From NCBI GenBank assembly GCA_031426915.1, contig JASJPB010000041.1:1-64000 (forward strand): 64,000 nt of DNA. The letters run 5' to 3'. Made by a program: the position numbers and the translations under genes. Below, one piece after another: positions 34,350-41,729 of this stretch. Every line of letters begins with the position of its first letter. Within the stretch, counting starts at the first letter, position 1. The DNA comes from Sulfurimicrobium sp031426915 (GTDB lineage: Bacteria; Pseudomonadota; Gammaproteobacteria; Burkholderiales; Sulfuricellaceae). The notes beneath the pieces are model-generated. The model was given only the letters and a program-made list of their open reading frames with translations. It was not told where the DNA came from and made no database searches.

Positions 34350-35328
34350 CATTACCTCCCCCGCAATTGCCCTTACCGCCGGCGAACCTGCCGGCATCGG
34401 CCCCGACTTGTGCCTGATGCTGGCGCAACGCGAGCTTCCCATGCGTGTCGTCGTGCTGGCGGATAAAACTCTGCTGGCTCAACGCGCCGAGCAGCTCGGC
34501 CTGGAGGTGAAACTGGCCGATTATCAACAGGATCATGTTCACCGTCACACGCCGGGAACGCTGGAGATATGGCACCATGCCGCTGCGCTTCCGGTGCAGG
34601 CGGGCAAGCTTGACAGCGCCAACAGTCCCTACGTGCTGGAAACCCTGAGCAGCGCGGTCAAGGCCTGCCTGGACGGCAGCTTCGACGCACTGGTGACCGC
34701 GCCGGTGCACAAGGGCATCATCAACGATGCCGGCATCCCCTTCACCGGGCATACCGAATTTCTGGCGCAACAGACCGGCACGGCGCGGGTGGTCATGATG
34801 TTGGTGGGGGGAGGCATGAGAGTGGCGTTGGCCACCACCCATCTGCCCCTGAAAGACGTGGCCGCGGCCATTACCCCTGCCGGCCTGAACGAAGTCATCA
34901 CGATTCTGCATCACGACCTCGTCACCCGCTTCAATATTGCCAGCCCGCGCATCCTGGTGGCGGGGCTGAATCCCCACGCCGGCGAAGGCGGGCATCTCGG
35001 ACGCGAGGAGATCGAGATTATCTCCCCGGTGCTGGATGCCTTGCGCGCCAAGGGCATGGATCTGCGCGGCCCGCTGCCGGCGGACACCCTGTTCACACCC
35101 CGCATGCTGGCCGAATGCGATTGCGTGCTTGCCATGTACCACGACCAGGGCCTGCCGGTACTGAAACACGCCAGTTTCGGCGCAGGCGTCAACGTAACCC
35201 TGGGCCTGCCGATCATCCGCACCTCGGTGGATCACGGCACGGCACTGGAACTGGCGGGCAGCGGCAAGGCCGATCCCGGCAGCCTGCTGGCGGCGCTGGA
35301 ACTGGCATGCCAGATGGCGCAGCGATGA
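34321..35328 (+). CDS. pdxA: 4-Hydroxythreonine-4-phosphate dehydrogenase
   Basis: 335 residues; start inside the end of surA. The enzyme oxidises 4-phosphohydroxythreonine for pyridoxal phosphate synthesis. Motifs: LTAGEPAGIGPDLCLML, TAPVHKGIINDAGIPFTGHTEFLA with a metal-ligand His, LNPHAGEGGHLGREE, and MYHDQGLPVLKH. The stop overlaps an ATG (ATGA at 35325) that begins a short frame MKHIPRKRF identical at protein level to the start of rsmA, apparently the original rsmA start. Confidence 0.96.
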   Translation: MSSIALKKSSITSPAIALTAGEPAGIGPDLCLMLAQRELPMRVVVLADKTLLAQRAEQLGLEVKLADYQQDHVHRHTPGTLEIWHHAAALPVQAGKLDSANSPYVLETLSSAVKACLDGSFDALVTAPVHKGIINDAGIPFTGHTEFLAQQTGTARVVMMLVGGGMRVALATTHLPLKDVAAAITPAGLNEVITILHHDLVTRFNIASPRILVAGLNPHAGEGGHLGREEIEIISPVLDALRAKGMDLRGPLPADTLFTPRMLAECDCVLAMYHDQGLPVLKHASFGAGVNVTLGLPIIRTSVDHGTALELAGSGKADPGSLLAALELACQMAQR

Positions 35329-35330
35329 AG

Positions 35331-35351
35331 CATATTCCACGCAAACGTTTT
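35331..35351 (+). repeat. Duplicated 5' end of rsmA, upstream copy
   Basis: Codes for HIPRKRF right after ATG-AAG at 35325. The same seven codons recur at 35453-35473 in rsmA with three differences, all at third codon positions. The frame then runs SSGITFASR... and stops at TAA 35436-35438, so this copy is a 37-codon remnant. Confidence 0.75.
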
Positions 35352-35361
35352 AGCTCCGGCA

Positions 35362-35399
35362 TAACGTTCGCCTCACGAACATTAGCCTGCACTGAAACT
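35362..35399. repeat. Copy B of the 38-bp dispersed repeat, upstream of rsmA
   Basis: The reverse complement matches 247-284 in cbbQ at 32 of 38 positions and encodes VSVQANVREANV. It lies between the two copies of the rsmA 5' sequence, so it was probably part of the DNA inserted there. Confidence 0.7.
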
Positions 35400-35437
35400 C
35401 TGGTGCGATCCGGCAATCAGCAATTGAGCCCAAACTA

Positions 35438-36223
35438 ATGCCACCGCCATCCCACATTCCTCGTAAACGTTTTGGCCAGCACTTCCTCACTGACCGCCAG
35501 GTCATAGCGGATATTATCGCCACCATCCGGCCACGACCTGATGACCTGATGGTGGAAATCGGCCCCGGCCTGGGTGCGATCACCAAGCCGCTGTTGCAGA
35601 CGTTACGTCACCTGCATGTGGTGGAAATCGACCGCGACATCGTGGTGCGCCTGCACCGCGATTACAATCAGGAACACCTCAGCGTTCATGCCTGCGATGC
35701 GCTCAAATTCGACTTTGCCAGCCTCGGCAGCCCGTTGCGGGTAGTTGGCAATCTGCCCTACAACATTTCGACGCCATTGCTGTTCCATCTCGCCAGCTTC
35801 GCAGCGCAGATTGAGGACATGCATTTCATGCTGCAGAAGGAAGTGGTGGAGCGCATGGTAGCCGAGCCTTCTTCCTCAGCTTATGGTAGGCTGTCCGTCA
35901 TGCTGCAATATTTCTTCGTCATGGACAATCTGTTGCATGTCCCGCCTCAGGCCTTCTCGCCTCCGCCCAAAGTGGAATCGGCAGTGGTACGCATGCTTCC
36001 CTGGCGTGATCGGCCATTCGAGGCCAGGGATGAGACACTACTGGGAAAAGTCGTGGCAGCGGCCTTTGCCATGCGCCGCAAGACACTACGCAATACGCTG
36101 CACGCCTACCTCAAAGGGCCGGATTTCGAACAACTCGGGATTGATCCCGGCTGGCGGGCGGAAAATCTCGGGATAGCGGATTTCGTTCGCATCGCCAATT
36201 TTTGCCATGGGAAACCGCAGTAA
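35438..36223 (+). CDS. rsmA: 16S rRNA dimethyladenosine transferase
   Basis: 261 residues. RsmA dimethylates two adjacent adenines (A1518/A1519) in helix 45 of 16S rRNA. Motifs: HIPRKRFGQHFLTDR, SAM-binding VEIGPGLGAITKPLL, catalytic VVGNLPYNISTPLLFHL and the late FAMRRKTLRNTL. The N terminus is MPPPSHIPRKRF where relatives typically have M-K-H-I-x-R-K-R-F. The conventional start appears to have been displaced by a 122-bp insertion that duplicated the first codons; translation now would use ATG 35438, which overlaps a TAA (TAATG). Confidence 0.95.
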   Translation: MPPPSHIPRKRFGQHFLTDRQVIADIIATIRPRPDDLMVEIGPGLGAITKPLLQTLRHLHVVEIDRDIVVRLHRDYNQEHLSVHACDALKFDFASLGSPLRVVGNLPYNISTPLLFHLASFAAQIEDMHFMLQKEVVERMVAEPSSSAYGRLSVMLQYFFVMDNLLHVPPQAFSPPPKVESAVVRMLPWRDRPFEARDETLLGKVVAAAFAMRRKTLRNTLHAYLKGPDFEQLGIDPGWRAENLGIADFVRIANFCHGKPQ

Positions 36224-36225
36224 AC

Positions 36226-38088
36226 ATGCCGCTGCCTCCGCCCGACACGCTGGGATTCGGAGTCACACCCAGCAAAATTACGCTCTACCAGCGCTATCTG
36301 GATGCCCTGGGCCGGGCCACCAACCTGCTGCTGGAGGGCTCGGGCGAGGAAAACTGGACAGAAGTGCTGCATCTCCTGGCGGAGTCCACGCGCGTCAATC
36401 ACTGCGCCTTATATCTCAACGAGCAGAATGCTGCCGGCCAGTTACAAGCACGGCTATGCTCGGACTGGCCGGTTTCCGGCGTGGCACCGAACGACAACGC
36501 CATGTTGCGCTGCCTGAACTACGACGATTTTATCCTGCTCAGTGAAACGCTTCACATCGGCATGGTGCTGACCAAAAACCTGTCAGAACTGCCTGCGGCC
36601 GAGTTCGGCCTGTTCAAGAAGCTCAACGTGGCCAGTGTGCTGTGCATCCCGCTCCTGGTCGGTGGCGAAATGGCAGGATTCCTGGGATTTTTCTCCCCGC
36701 GCGACAAGCACGACTGGGTTCCGATGGAAATCGACATCCTGTGCGTGGCTGCGAATAATTTTGCCGCCAGCCTGGCCCGTCAGCGTATCGAACAAAGCCT
36801 GCGCGCCAGCGAATCCAGGCTGCGGGTGCTGGTGGGGGCAACCGAGGACATCGTGATCGAATTCGACGCTGCGGGCGTGATCCACAACGTCTGGTCCAAC
36901 CACAACCTGTTGCCCTCCGCCTGCTCTCCCTGCCAGCCACTGTCCTCGGCACTGCCGGCCGATATGGCGCACGCCCTTCTGGAAGCCGCACCTCGAGTAT
37001 TGGAAAATGCCAGGAGCGAAACGGTCGAGTTCGCTCTTGAGGATGCATTGGGCGATCAGTATTTTACCGGCAGGCTGCAAACGGTGCCTGCCGAAGACGG
37101 CCACGACATGCATCTGGTGGCGCTGATACGCGATGTGACGGCACAAATTCAGGCCGAGGCACGGCGCCAGACCATGCTCGACACCCTGGATTTACTGGAG
37201 GAAGCCATTATCGACATGACCCCCCAAGGCAAACTGACCGATGTCAGCGCCGGGTGGGGGAAACTGCGTGGCAGCGAGGGCGCGGGACGGACTCCGCACG
37301 AGCAGTCGCTGCTGCAGTTCGTGCATCCGGAAGACCGGAGTGAAGTCAGCGCCACACTCGGCAGGCTGGAAACTGCACAGCAAGGACTGGGCAGCACGCT
37401 GCGTTTCCGTCTCAGCAGCGAAAATGGGGAATACCTGTGGGTGGAAGCCCGCTTGCTCGCGCACCGCTCACCCCAGGGCCACGTGACCTGCATGCGCGGC
37501 ATTCTGCGCGATGTCACGGCATCCTATCAGGAGCAGAAGCGCATCACTCAACTGGCCCTGCATGATCCCCTGACCCAGTTGCCGAACCGGTTGTTGCTTC
37601 ATGATCATTTGCAGCAGGCCATCATCCGCGCCCAGCGCAACGGCACCAAGGTCGCCCTGGGTTTCATTGACCTCGACCGCTTCAAGCATATCAACGACAC
37701 CTACGGCCACCAGGTGGGCGATGCCGTGTTGCTTGCATTGAGCCAAAGGCTGCTGCGCGCGATACGCGAGGTGGATACACTCAGCCGCTGGGGCGGCGAC
37801 GAGTTCGTGGCGTTATTGCCCGACACCACACTGGATAGTGACATTCGCCATATTGCCGCACGTTTGATGGAGGCCGGACGGCAGCCCATCGAGGTGGATG
37901 GACAGGAAATCCTGCCTACCCTGAGTATCGGGTTTGCCATCTATCCGGATAACGCCGACAGCGCAGAGGCGTTGATGACCGTTGCCGACCATGCCATGTT
38001 TCACGCCAAGCGCAATGGTCGCAACAACGTGCAGTTCTACCGCGACCTGGTAGTGGATCAACGCAACTTGAATTGCTTGATAACCTGA
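36226..38088 (+). CDS. Diguanylate cyclase with GAF and PAS domains
   Basis: 620 residues, no membrane segment. Predicted order: GAF domain (about 20-195), a PAS region (about 200-310), a second PAS with PAC motif (about 320-435, ending RGILRDVTASYQEQKR) and a GGDEF domain (about 445-620) with LPNRLLLHDHLQQAI, GFIDLDRFKHINDTYGH and the intact active site RWGGDEFVALLPDT. There is no EAL domain. It should make cyclic di-GMP in response to a cytoplasmic signal. ATG at 36226 is just after the rsmA stop. The 3' end overlaps the chemoreceptor gene by 31 bases. Confidence 0.93.
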   Translation: MPLPPPDTLGFGVTPSKITLYQRYLDALGRATNLLLEGSGEENWTEVLHLLAESTRVNHCALYLNEQNAAGQLQARLCSDWPVSGVAPNDNAMLRCLNYDDFILLSETLHIGMVLTKNLSELPAAEFGLFKKLNVASVLCIPLLVGGEMAGFLGFFSPRDKHDWVPMEIDILCVAANNFAASLARQRIEQSLRASESRLRVLVGATEDIVIEFDAAGVIHNVWSNHNLLPSACSPCQPLSSALPADMAHALLEAAPRVLENARSETVEFALEDALGDQYFTGRLQTVPAEDGHDMHLVALIRDVTAQIQAEARRQTMLDTLDLLEEAIIDMTPQGKLTDVSAGWGKLRGSEGAGRTPHEQSLLQFVHPEDRSEVSATLGRLETAQQGLGSTLRFRLSSENGEYLWVEARLLAHRSPQGHVTCMRGILRDVTASYQEQKRITQLALHDPLTQLPNRLLLHDHLQQAIIRAQRNGTKVALGFIDLDRFKHINDTYGHQVGDAVLLALSQRLLRAIREVDTLSRWGGDEFVALLPDTTLDSDIRHIAARLMEAGRQPIEVDGQEILPTLSIGFAIYPDNADSAEALMTVADHAMFHAKRNGRNNVQFYRDLVVDQRNLNCLIT

Positions 38089-39245
38089 TCCAGTTTGGCG
38101 GAAAGCTTGGCCAGTTTTCCGCTGGCCTGCTCGCCCGACTCGGTATCTTCGGATGCCTCCTGCACCATGCGGCTGATTTCCTGCACATGGCCGCTCACTT
38201 CTGAAACCATCTGATTTTGCGATGCGGCGCCGGAAGCGATGCGTTCGATCATCTCCGACACCATTTGCACACTGAGCACGATCTCCTGCAGCGCCACGCC
38301 GGCCTCGGTTGCCTTCTCCACTCCGCCGCGCACCTGCTCGGTACCGTTTTGCATGGTGGAAATCGCATTGCGCGTTTCCTGCTGTACGCTCTGGATCATT
38401 TCACTGATCTCCCGGGTGGCCTGAGCGGTTTTCTCTGCCAGTTTGCGCACCTCGTCCGCCACCACCGCGAACCCGCGCCCCTGCTCGCCAGCCCGGGCAG
38501 CTTCAATTGCCGCATTGAGTGCAAGCAGATTGGTTTGTTCGGCGATGCCGTTGATCACGGCCACGATGGCACCGATTTCGTCCGATTTGCGTCCCAGGCT
38601 ATCCACCGCGGAAGAACCCTGTGTTACCGATTCATTGATCTGGCGCATGCCCTGTATGGTTTGCTGCACAATTTCGCCACCCGATTTGGCCAGGCTGGAA
38701 GCGTTGCGCGCGGCCTCGGAAACCTGGCCGGCACTGGCGGAAATTTCCGCCACTGTTGCCGAGAGCGTTTCCGTGCTGGAATTGATGCGCCCCACGGTTT
38801 GATGCTGCGCGTCAAAACGTCTGCGCACCCCGCTCATCAGCCCCTGGATGGTATCTGCATCGTGGCTCACGCTGCCGCTCATATTGGCCACTTCGCCAAT
38901 CAGATCACGCAGGTTTTCTGCCATCTTGTTGAAACTGGTGACGATTTCGCCGATGGTGTCATCGCTTTCCATGTTGCAGCGGAGGCTGATATCCTTGTCG
39001 CTGATGGCCGTGGCGACATGCGAAATGCGCCGCAATTTGGATAACAACACCCAACTCACCAGCCAGTAATTGGCCAGTCCGAGAATGACCCCCGCCGCCA
39101 GCGCGCTGACGCAGAACCACAGCAACATGCCCGGCTTCCATTCCACGAACAGGTTGGCAAAGACTGGAAACACCGCCCCCATTACCAGGCCCAGCGTCAG
39201 GAACGACAACATCAGGTTGCGCAGAATACTGGGTTTCATGGTCAC
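38058..39245 (-). CDS. Membrane chemoreceptor without a periplasmic sensor domain
   Basis: 395 residues. Two close transmembrane helices (residues about 10-30 and 37-60) with almost no loop between them, then a HAMP domain (LRRISHVATAISDKDISLRCNMESDDTIGEIVTSFNKM) and a signalling domain with the hairpin GIAEQTNLLALNAAIEAARAGEQGRGFAVVADEVRKLAEKT. Lacking a ligand domain, it probably senses membrane or energy state, or works with another receptor. ATG at 39239 is an alternative start. No che genes are adjacent. Confidence 0.92.
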   Translation of the reverse strand: MTMKPSILRNLMLSFLTLGLVMGAVFPVFANLFVEWKPGMLLWFCVSALAAGVILGLANYWLVSWVLLSKLRRISHVATAISDKDISLRCNMESDDTIGEIVTSFNKMAENLRDLIGEVANMSGSVSHDADTIQGLMSGVRRRFDAQHQTVGRINSSTETLSATVAEISASAGQVSEAARNASSLAKSGGEIVQQTIQGMRQINESVTQGSSAVDSLGRKSDEIGAIVAVINGIAEQTNLLALNAAIEAARAGEQGRGFAVVADEVRKLAEKTAQATREISEMIQSVQQETRNAISTMQNGTEQVRGGVEKATEAGVALQEIVLSVQMVSEMIERIASGAASQNQMVSEVSGHVQEISRMVQEASEDTESGEQASGKLAKLSAKLDQVIKQFKLR

Positions 39246-39269
39246 TTCCTTTTAGGGCGTGTTAACGCT

Positions 39270-39292
39270 AATTCAGCGCGAGCCGCGCTGAA
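39270..39292. repeat. Perfect 10-bp hairpin spanning the gloA stop
   Basis: ATTCAGCGCG-AGC-CGCGCTGAAT is a perfect palindromic stem that covers the last codons of gloA and the bases after the stop. No T run follows on either strand, so it is more likely an RNA 3'-end stabiliser or weak terminator. Confidence 0.55.
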
Positions 39293-39662
39293 TGAATTCT
39301 ATCTGGTATCCGTCCGGGTCCTCGACGAAGGCGATAACGGTGGCGCCATGCTGCATCGGCCCCGCCTCACGCGTCACCTTGCCGCCACGTTTTTTCACTT
39401 CTTCGCATGCCAGACGGGCATCTTCCACTTCCACCGCGATGTGACCGAAGCCGTTGCCGAGCTCATAGGACGAGGTATCCCAGTTATGGGTCAGCTCGAT
39501 GGCCGCGTGCTCGGATTCATCGCCATAGCCCACAAAAGCCAGGGTAAAGCGCCCCCCAGGGTAATCCTTGCGGCGCAACAAGCGCATCCCCAGAACCTGG
39601 GTGTAAAAGGCGATGGATTTTTCCAGATCCCCGACGCGGATCATGGTATGCAACAAACGCAT
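39273..39662 (-). CDS. gloA: Lactoylglutathione lyase (glyoxalase I)
   Basis: 129 residues. The four metal ligands are visible: His in LLHTMIRVGDLEKSI, Glu in AAIELTHNWDT, His in GFGHIAVEV and Glu in YQIEFIQRG. It isomerises the methylglyoxal-glutathione hemithioacetal. The length and the absence of long insertions suggest the nickel-type bacterial enzyme. ATG at 39662 gives the canonical MRLLHTMIRV start; a few extra upstream codons are not needed. Confidence 0.96.
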   Translation of the reverse strand: MRLLHTMIRVGDLEKSIAFYTQVLGMRLLRRKDYPGGRFTLAFVGYGDESEHAAIELTHNWDTSSYELGNGFGHIAVEVEDARLACEEVKKRGGKVTREAGPMQHGATVIAFVEDPDGYQIEFIQRGSR

Positions 39663-39758
39663 GGGCAATCCCTCATTCTGTTGCAAGCGACATTCTCACT
39701 TGTGGTGGCCCATCATAACAAGCTTGGGACCAAGAAAAAACCCCGGCCAGCAAGCGGC

Positions 39759-40463
39759 TCAGAACTGATGGTAATAGCCGGACTGTTCCTTGAGCGCGGT
39801 GCGTTGCAACGCATGATCCGGGCACAACTGGGCCACGATACGCCAGAAGGCGGATGAGTGGTTGAGTTCGACGATGTGGGCCAGCTCGTGGCTCACCACA
39901 TAATCGATCACCGCCGGGGGCGCCTTGATCAGGCGCCAATTGAGACGAATGGCGCTGCTGCTGGTACAACTGCCCCAGCGGGTGCGGGCATTGGAAAGTC
40001 CGAGCCGTGTCACGCTCACGCCAAGCTGGCGCGCATAAAAAGCGACCCGGTGCTGGTAAAAATCCAGGGCCTGACGGCGGTACCATTGCACCACCCTGGT
40101 TTCGATGGCCGCCATGTCGTGAGGGTCCGGAGACACCACCCGCAACTGCCCCTCAGCCAGCACAGGACGCGCGCGCGGCCCGCCCCGCTCCAGCACCAGC
40201 TCGACCGGACTGCCCAGAAACGGCAGCATCAGGCCATCCTGCCAGACAAAATCAGGCAAGGCCTGGGCGCGCATTTGTCCCAGTTTGTCCAGCACCCACC
40301 CCGATTTTTCCTGCAGCACCGCTTCCCAGGCCCGTTGCGGCAAGCGGGACGGCACGCTGACCACCAGTCCTGCCTGCCCTATCCTGAGGCCGATGGTGCG
40401 GCGGCGCGCACTGCGCCGCAACTGGTAGACGACGTCCTGGTCAGCGAGACGGATGCGATGCAA
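39759..40463 (-). CDS. YgjP-like zinc metallopeptidase (DUF45)
   Basis: 234 residues. The zinc motif HELAHIVELNHSSAFW (HExxH plus a downstream His) is at about residue 187-202, and LGLSNARTRWGSCTSSSAIRLNWRL precedes it, as in YgjP/WLM-type SprT-related peptidases. The N-terminal region has strand-rich sequence. It starts at TTG, overlapping the plsC end by 23 bases. The substrate is unknown. Confidence 0.86.
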   Translation of the reverse strand: MHRIRLADQDVVYQLRRSARRRTIGLRIGQAGLVVSVPSRLPQRAWEAVLQEKSGWVLDKLGQMRAQALPDFVWQDGLMLPFLGSPVELVLERGGPRARPVLAEGQLRVVSPDPHDMAAIETRVVQWYRRQALDFYQHRVAFYARQLGVSVTRLGLSNARTRWGSCTSSSAIRLNWRLIKAPPAVIDYVVSHELAHIVELNHSSAFWRIVAQLCPDHALQRTALKEQSGYYHQF

Positions 40464-41190
40464 GCGGCCCGCCTTCGAATTCGCGTCCGATGCGCTGCAT
40501 CTCCTGCTCGATCCAGGTTTCCACCTGACGATTGAGTTCCGAGGCCTTCATGCCGGAAGCCTGAATCGGCTGGCCGATGCTCACGGTAATGGTGCCGGGG
40601 TATTTGAGAAAGGCGTTCTTGCCCCAGAATTCGCCGGCATTGTGTGCCACGGGCACCACCGGGGCGCCGCTGTGGGCAGCAAGAAAAGCGCCGCCGATGT
40701 TGAACTTGCCCTTGCTTCCCGGCTTAATGCGCGTGCCTTCGGGGAAAACCACCACCCAGAACCCCTGTGCCAGCCGCGCCCTGCCTTGGTCGGAAACCTG
40801 TTTCAAGGCCTCCTTGCCGGCGCTGCGGTCGATGGCGATGGGGCTGGTCATGGCCAGGCCCCAGCCGAAAAAAGGGATTTTCAGCAGTTCCCGTTTCAGC
40901 ACCCACACCACGGGCGGAAAGATGCACTGAAAAGCCAGCGTTTCCCATGCCGACTGGTGCTTGGCGAGAATCACGCTGGGCGTGACAGGAATATTCTCCG
41001 CACCGATGACACGGTAATTCAGGCCGCAAACCAGATTGGCCCACCACAGCATGATTCTGGCCCAATACGAGATGAAGCGTGAGCGGGTCAGGGGCGAAAA
41101 AGCCAAACTGAACATGGCAATGACGGAAAACAGCGGGGTGAACAGCAGCATGCCCAGGGCGTAGAACGTGGAGCGCAGCCAAACCATCAT
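40441..41190 (-). CDS. plsC: 1-Acylglycerol-3-phosphate acyltransferase
   Basis: 249 residues with N-terminal membrane helices. The acyltransferase motif I is KHQSAWET, i.e. HX4E in place of HX4D, a variant I associate with this betaproteobacterial group. Motif III is FPEGTRIKPG and motif IV VVPVAHNAGEFW. It makes phosphatidic acid. It is in a run glyQ-glyS-gmhB-plsC-ygjP with overlapping ends, which suggests one transcript. Confidence 0.92.
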   Translation of the reverse strand: MMVWLRSTFYALGMLLFTPLFSVIAMFSLAFSPLTRSRFISYWARIMLWWANLVCGLNYRVIGAENIPVTPSVILAKHQSAWETLAFQCIFPPVVWVLKRELLKIPFFGWGLAMTSPIAIDRSAGKEALKQVSDQGRARLAQGFWVVVFPEGTRIKPGSKGKFNIGGAFLAAHSGAPVVPVAHNAGEFWGKNAFLKYPGTITVSIGQPIQASGMKASELNRQVETWIEQEMQRIGREFEGGPLASHPSR

Positions 41191-41729
41191 GCAGGTGGCG
41201 CGGTCAGATGGCGCACCGCCTCCCCAAGATCGGCGAAGACCAGCGTTCCTTGCGGCAACTCGCCGGCCTCAAGCGTCTTTTCCCCTTTACCGGTACGCAC
41301 CAGGATCGGCTGCGCCCCCTGCGCGACCGCTGCCTGCAGGTCGCGCAGGGAGTCGCCGATGGCGGGCACCCCGGTCAGATCCTGGTTGAAACGCCGGCTG
41401 ATTTCCTCGAACATGCCCGGCTTGGGCTTGCGGCAATCACACTTCGAGTCCGCCGCATGGGGACAGAAAAACAGCGCATCGATGCGCCCTCCCACCAGGG
41501 CCAGCGCCTTGTGCATCTTGTCGTGGATGGCGTTGAGCGTGGCCATGTCGAACAGGCCGCGACCGATGCCGGACTGGTTGGTCGCCAGCACCACCCGGTA
41601 ACCGGCCTGGTTGAGGCGGGCGATGGCCTCCAGGCTGCCGGGAATGGGTTTCCATTCCTCCGGACTCTTGATGAACTGGTCGGAATCGAAATTGATCACG
41701 CCATCGCGGTCGAGAATGATGAGTTTCAT
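41187..41729 (-). CDS. gmhB: D-glycero-beta-D-manno-heptose-1,7-bisphosphate 7-phosphatase
   Basis: 180 residues of the HAD family. Catalytic motif IILDRDGVINFDS, motif II VVLATNQSGIGRG, zinc-binding loop FCPHAADSKCDCRKPKPGM with His and Cys ligands, and VPAIGDSLRDLQAA. It dephosphorylates the heptose bisphosphate for ADP-heptose, matching the heptosyltransferase at 14119. Overlaps plsC and glyS by four bases each. Confidence 0.94.
   Translation of the reverse strand: MKLIILDRDGVINFDSDQFIKSPEEWKPIPGSLEAIARLNQAGYRVVLATNQSGIGRGLFDMATLNAIHDKMHKALALVGGRIDALFFCPHAADSKCDCRKPKPGMFEEISRRFNQDLTGVPAIGDSLRDLQAAVAQGAQPILVRTGKGEKTLEAGELPQGTLVFADLGEAVRHLTAPPA

Noticed and set aside
39663..39758. T-rich tract on the minus strand after the YgjP-like gene
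   Set aside because: There is a run of six T residues but only a weak stem before it.
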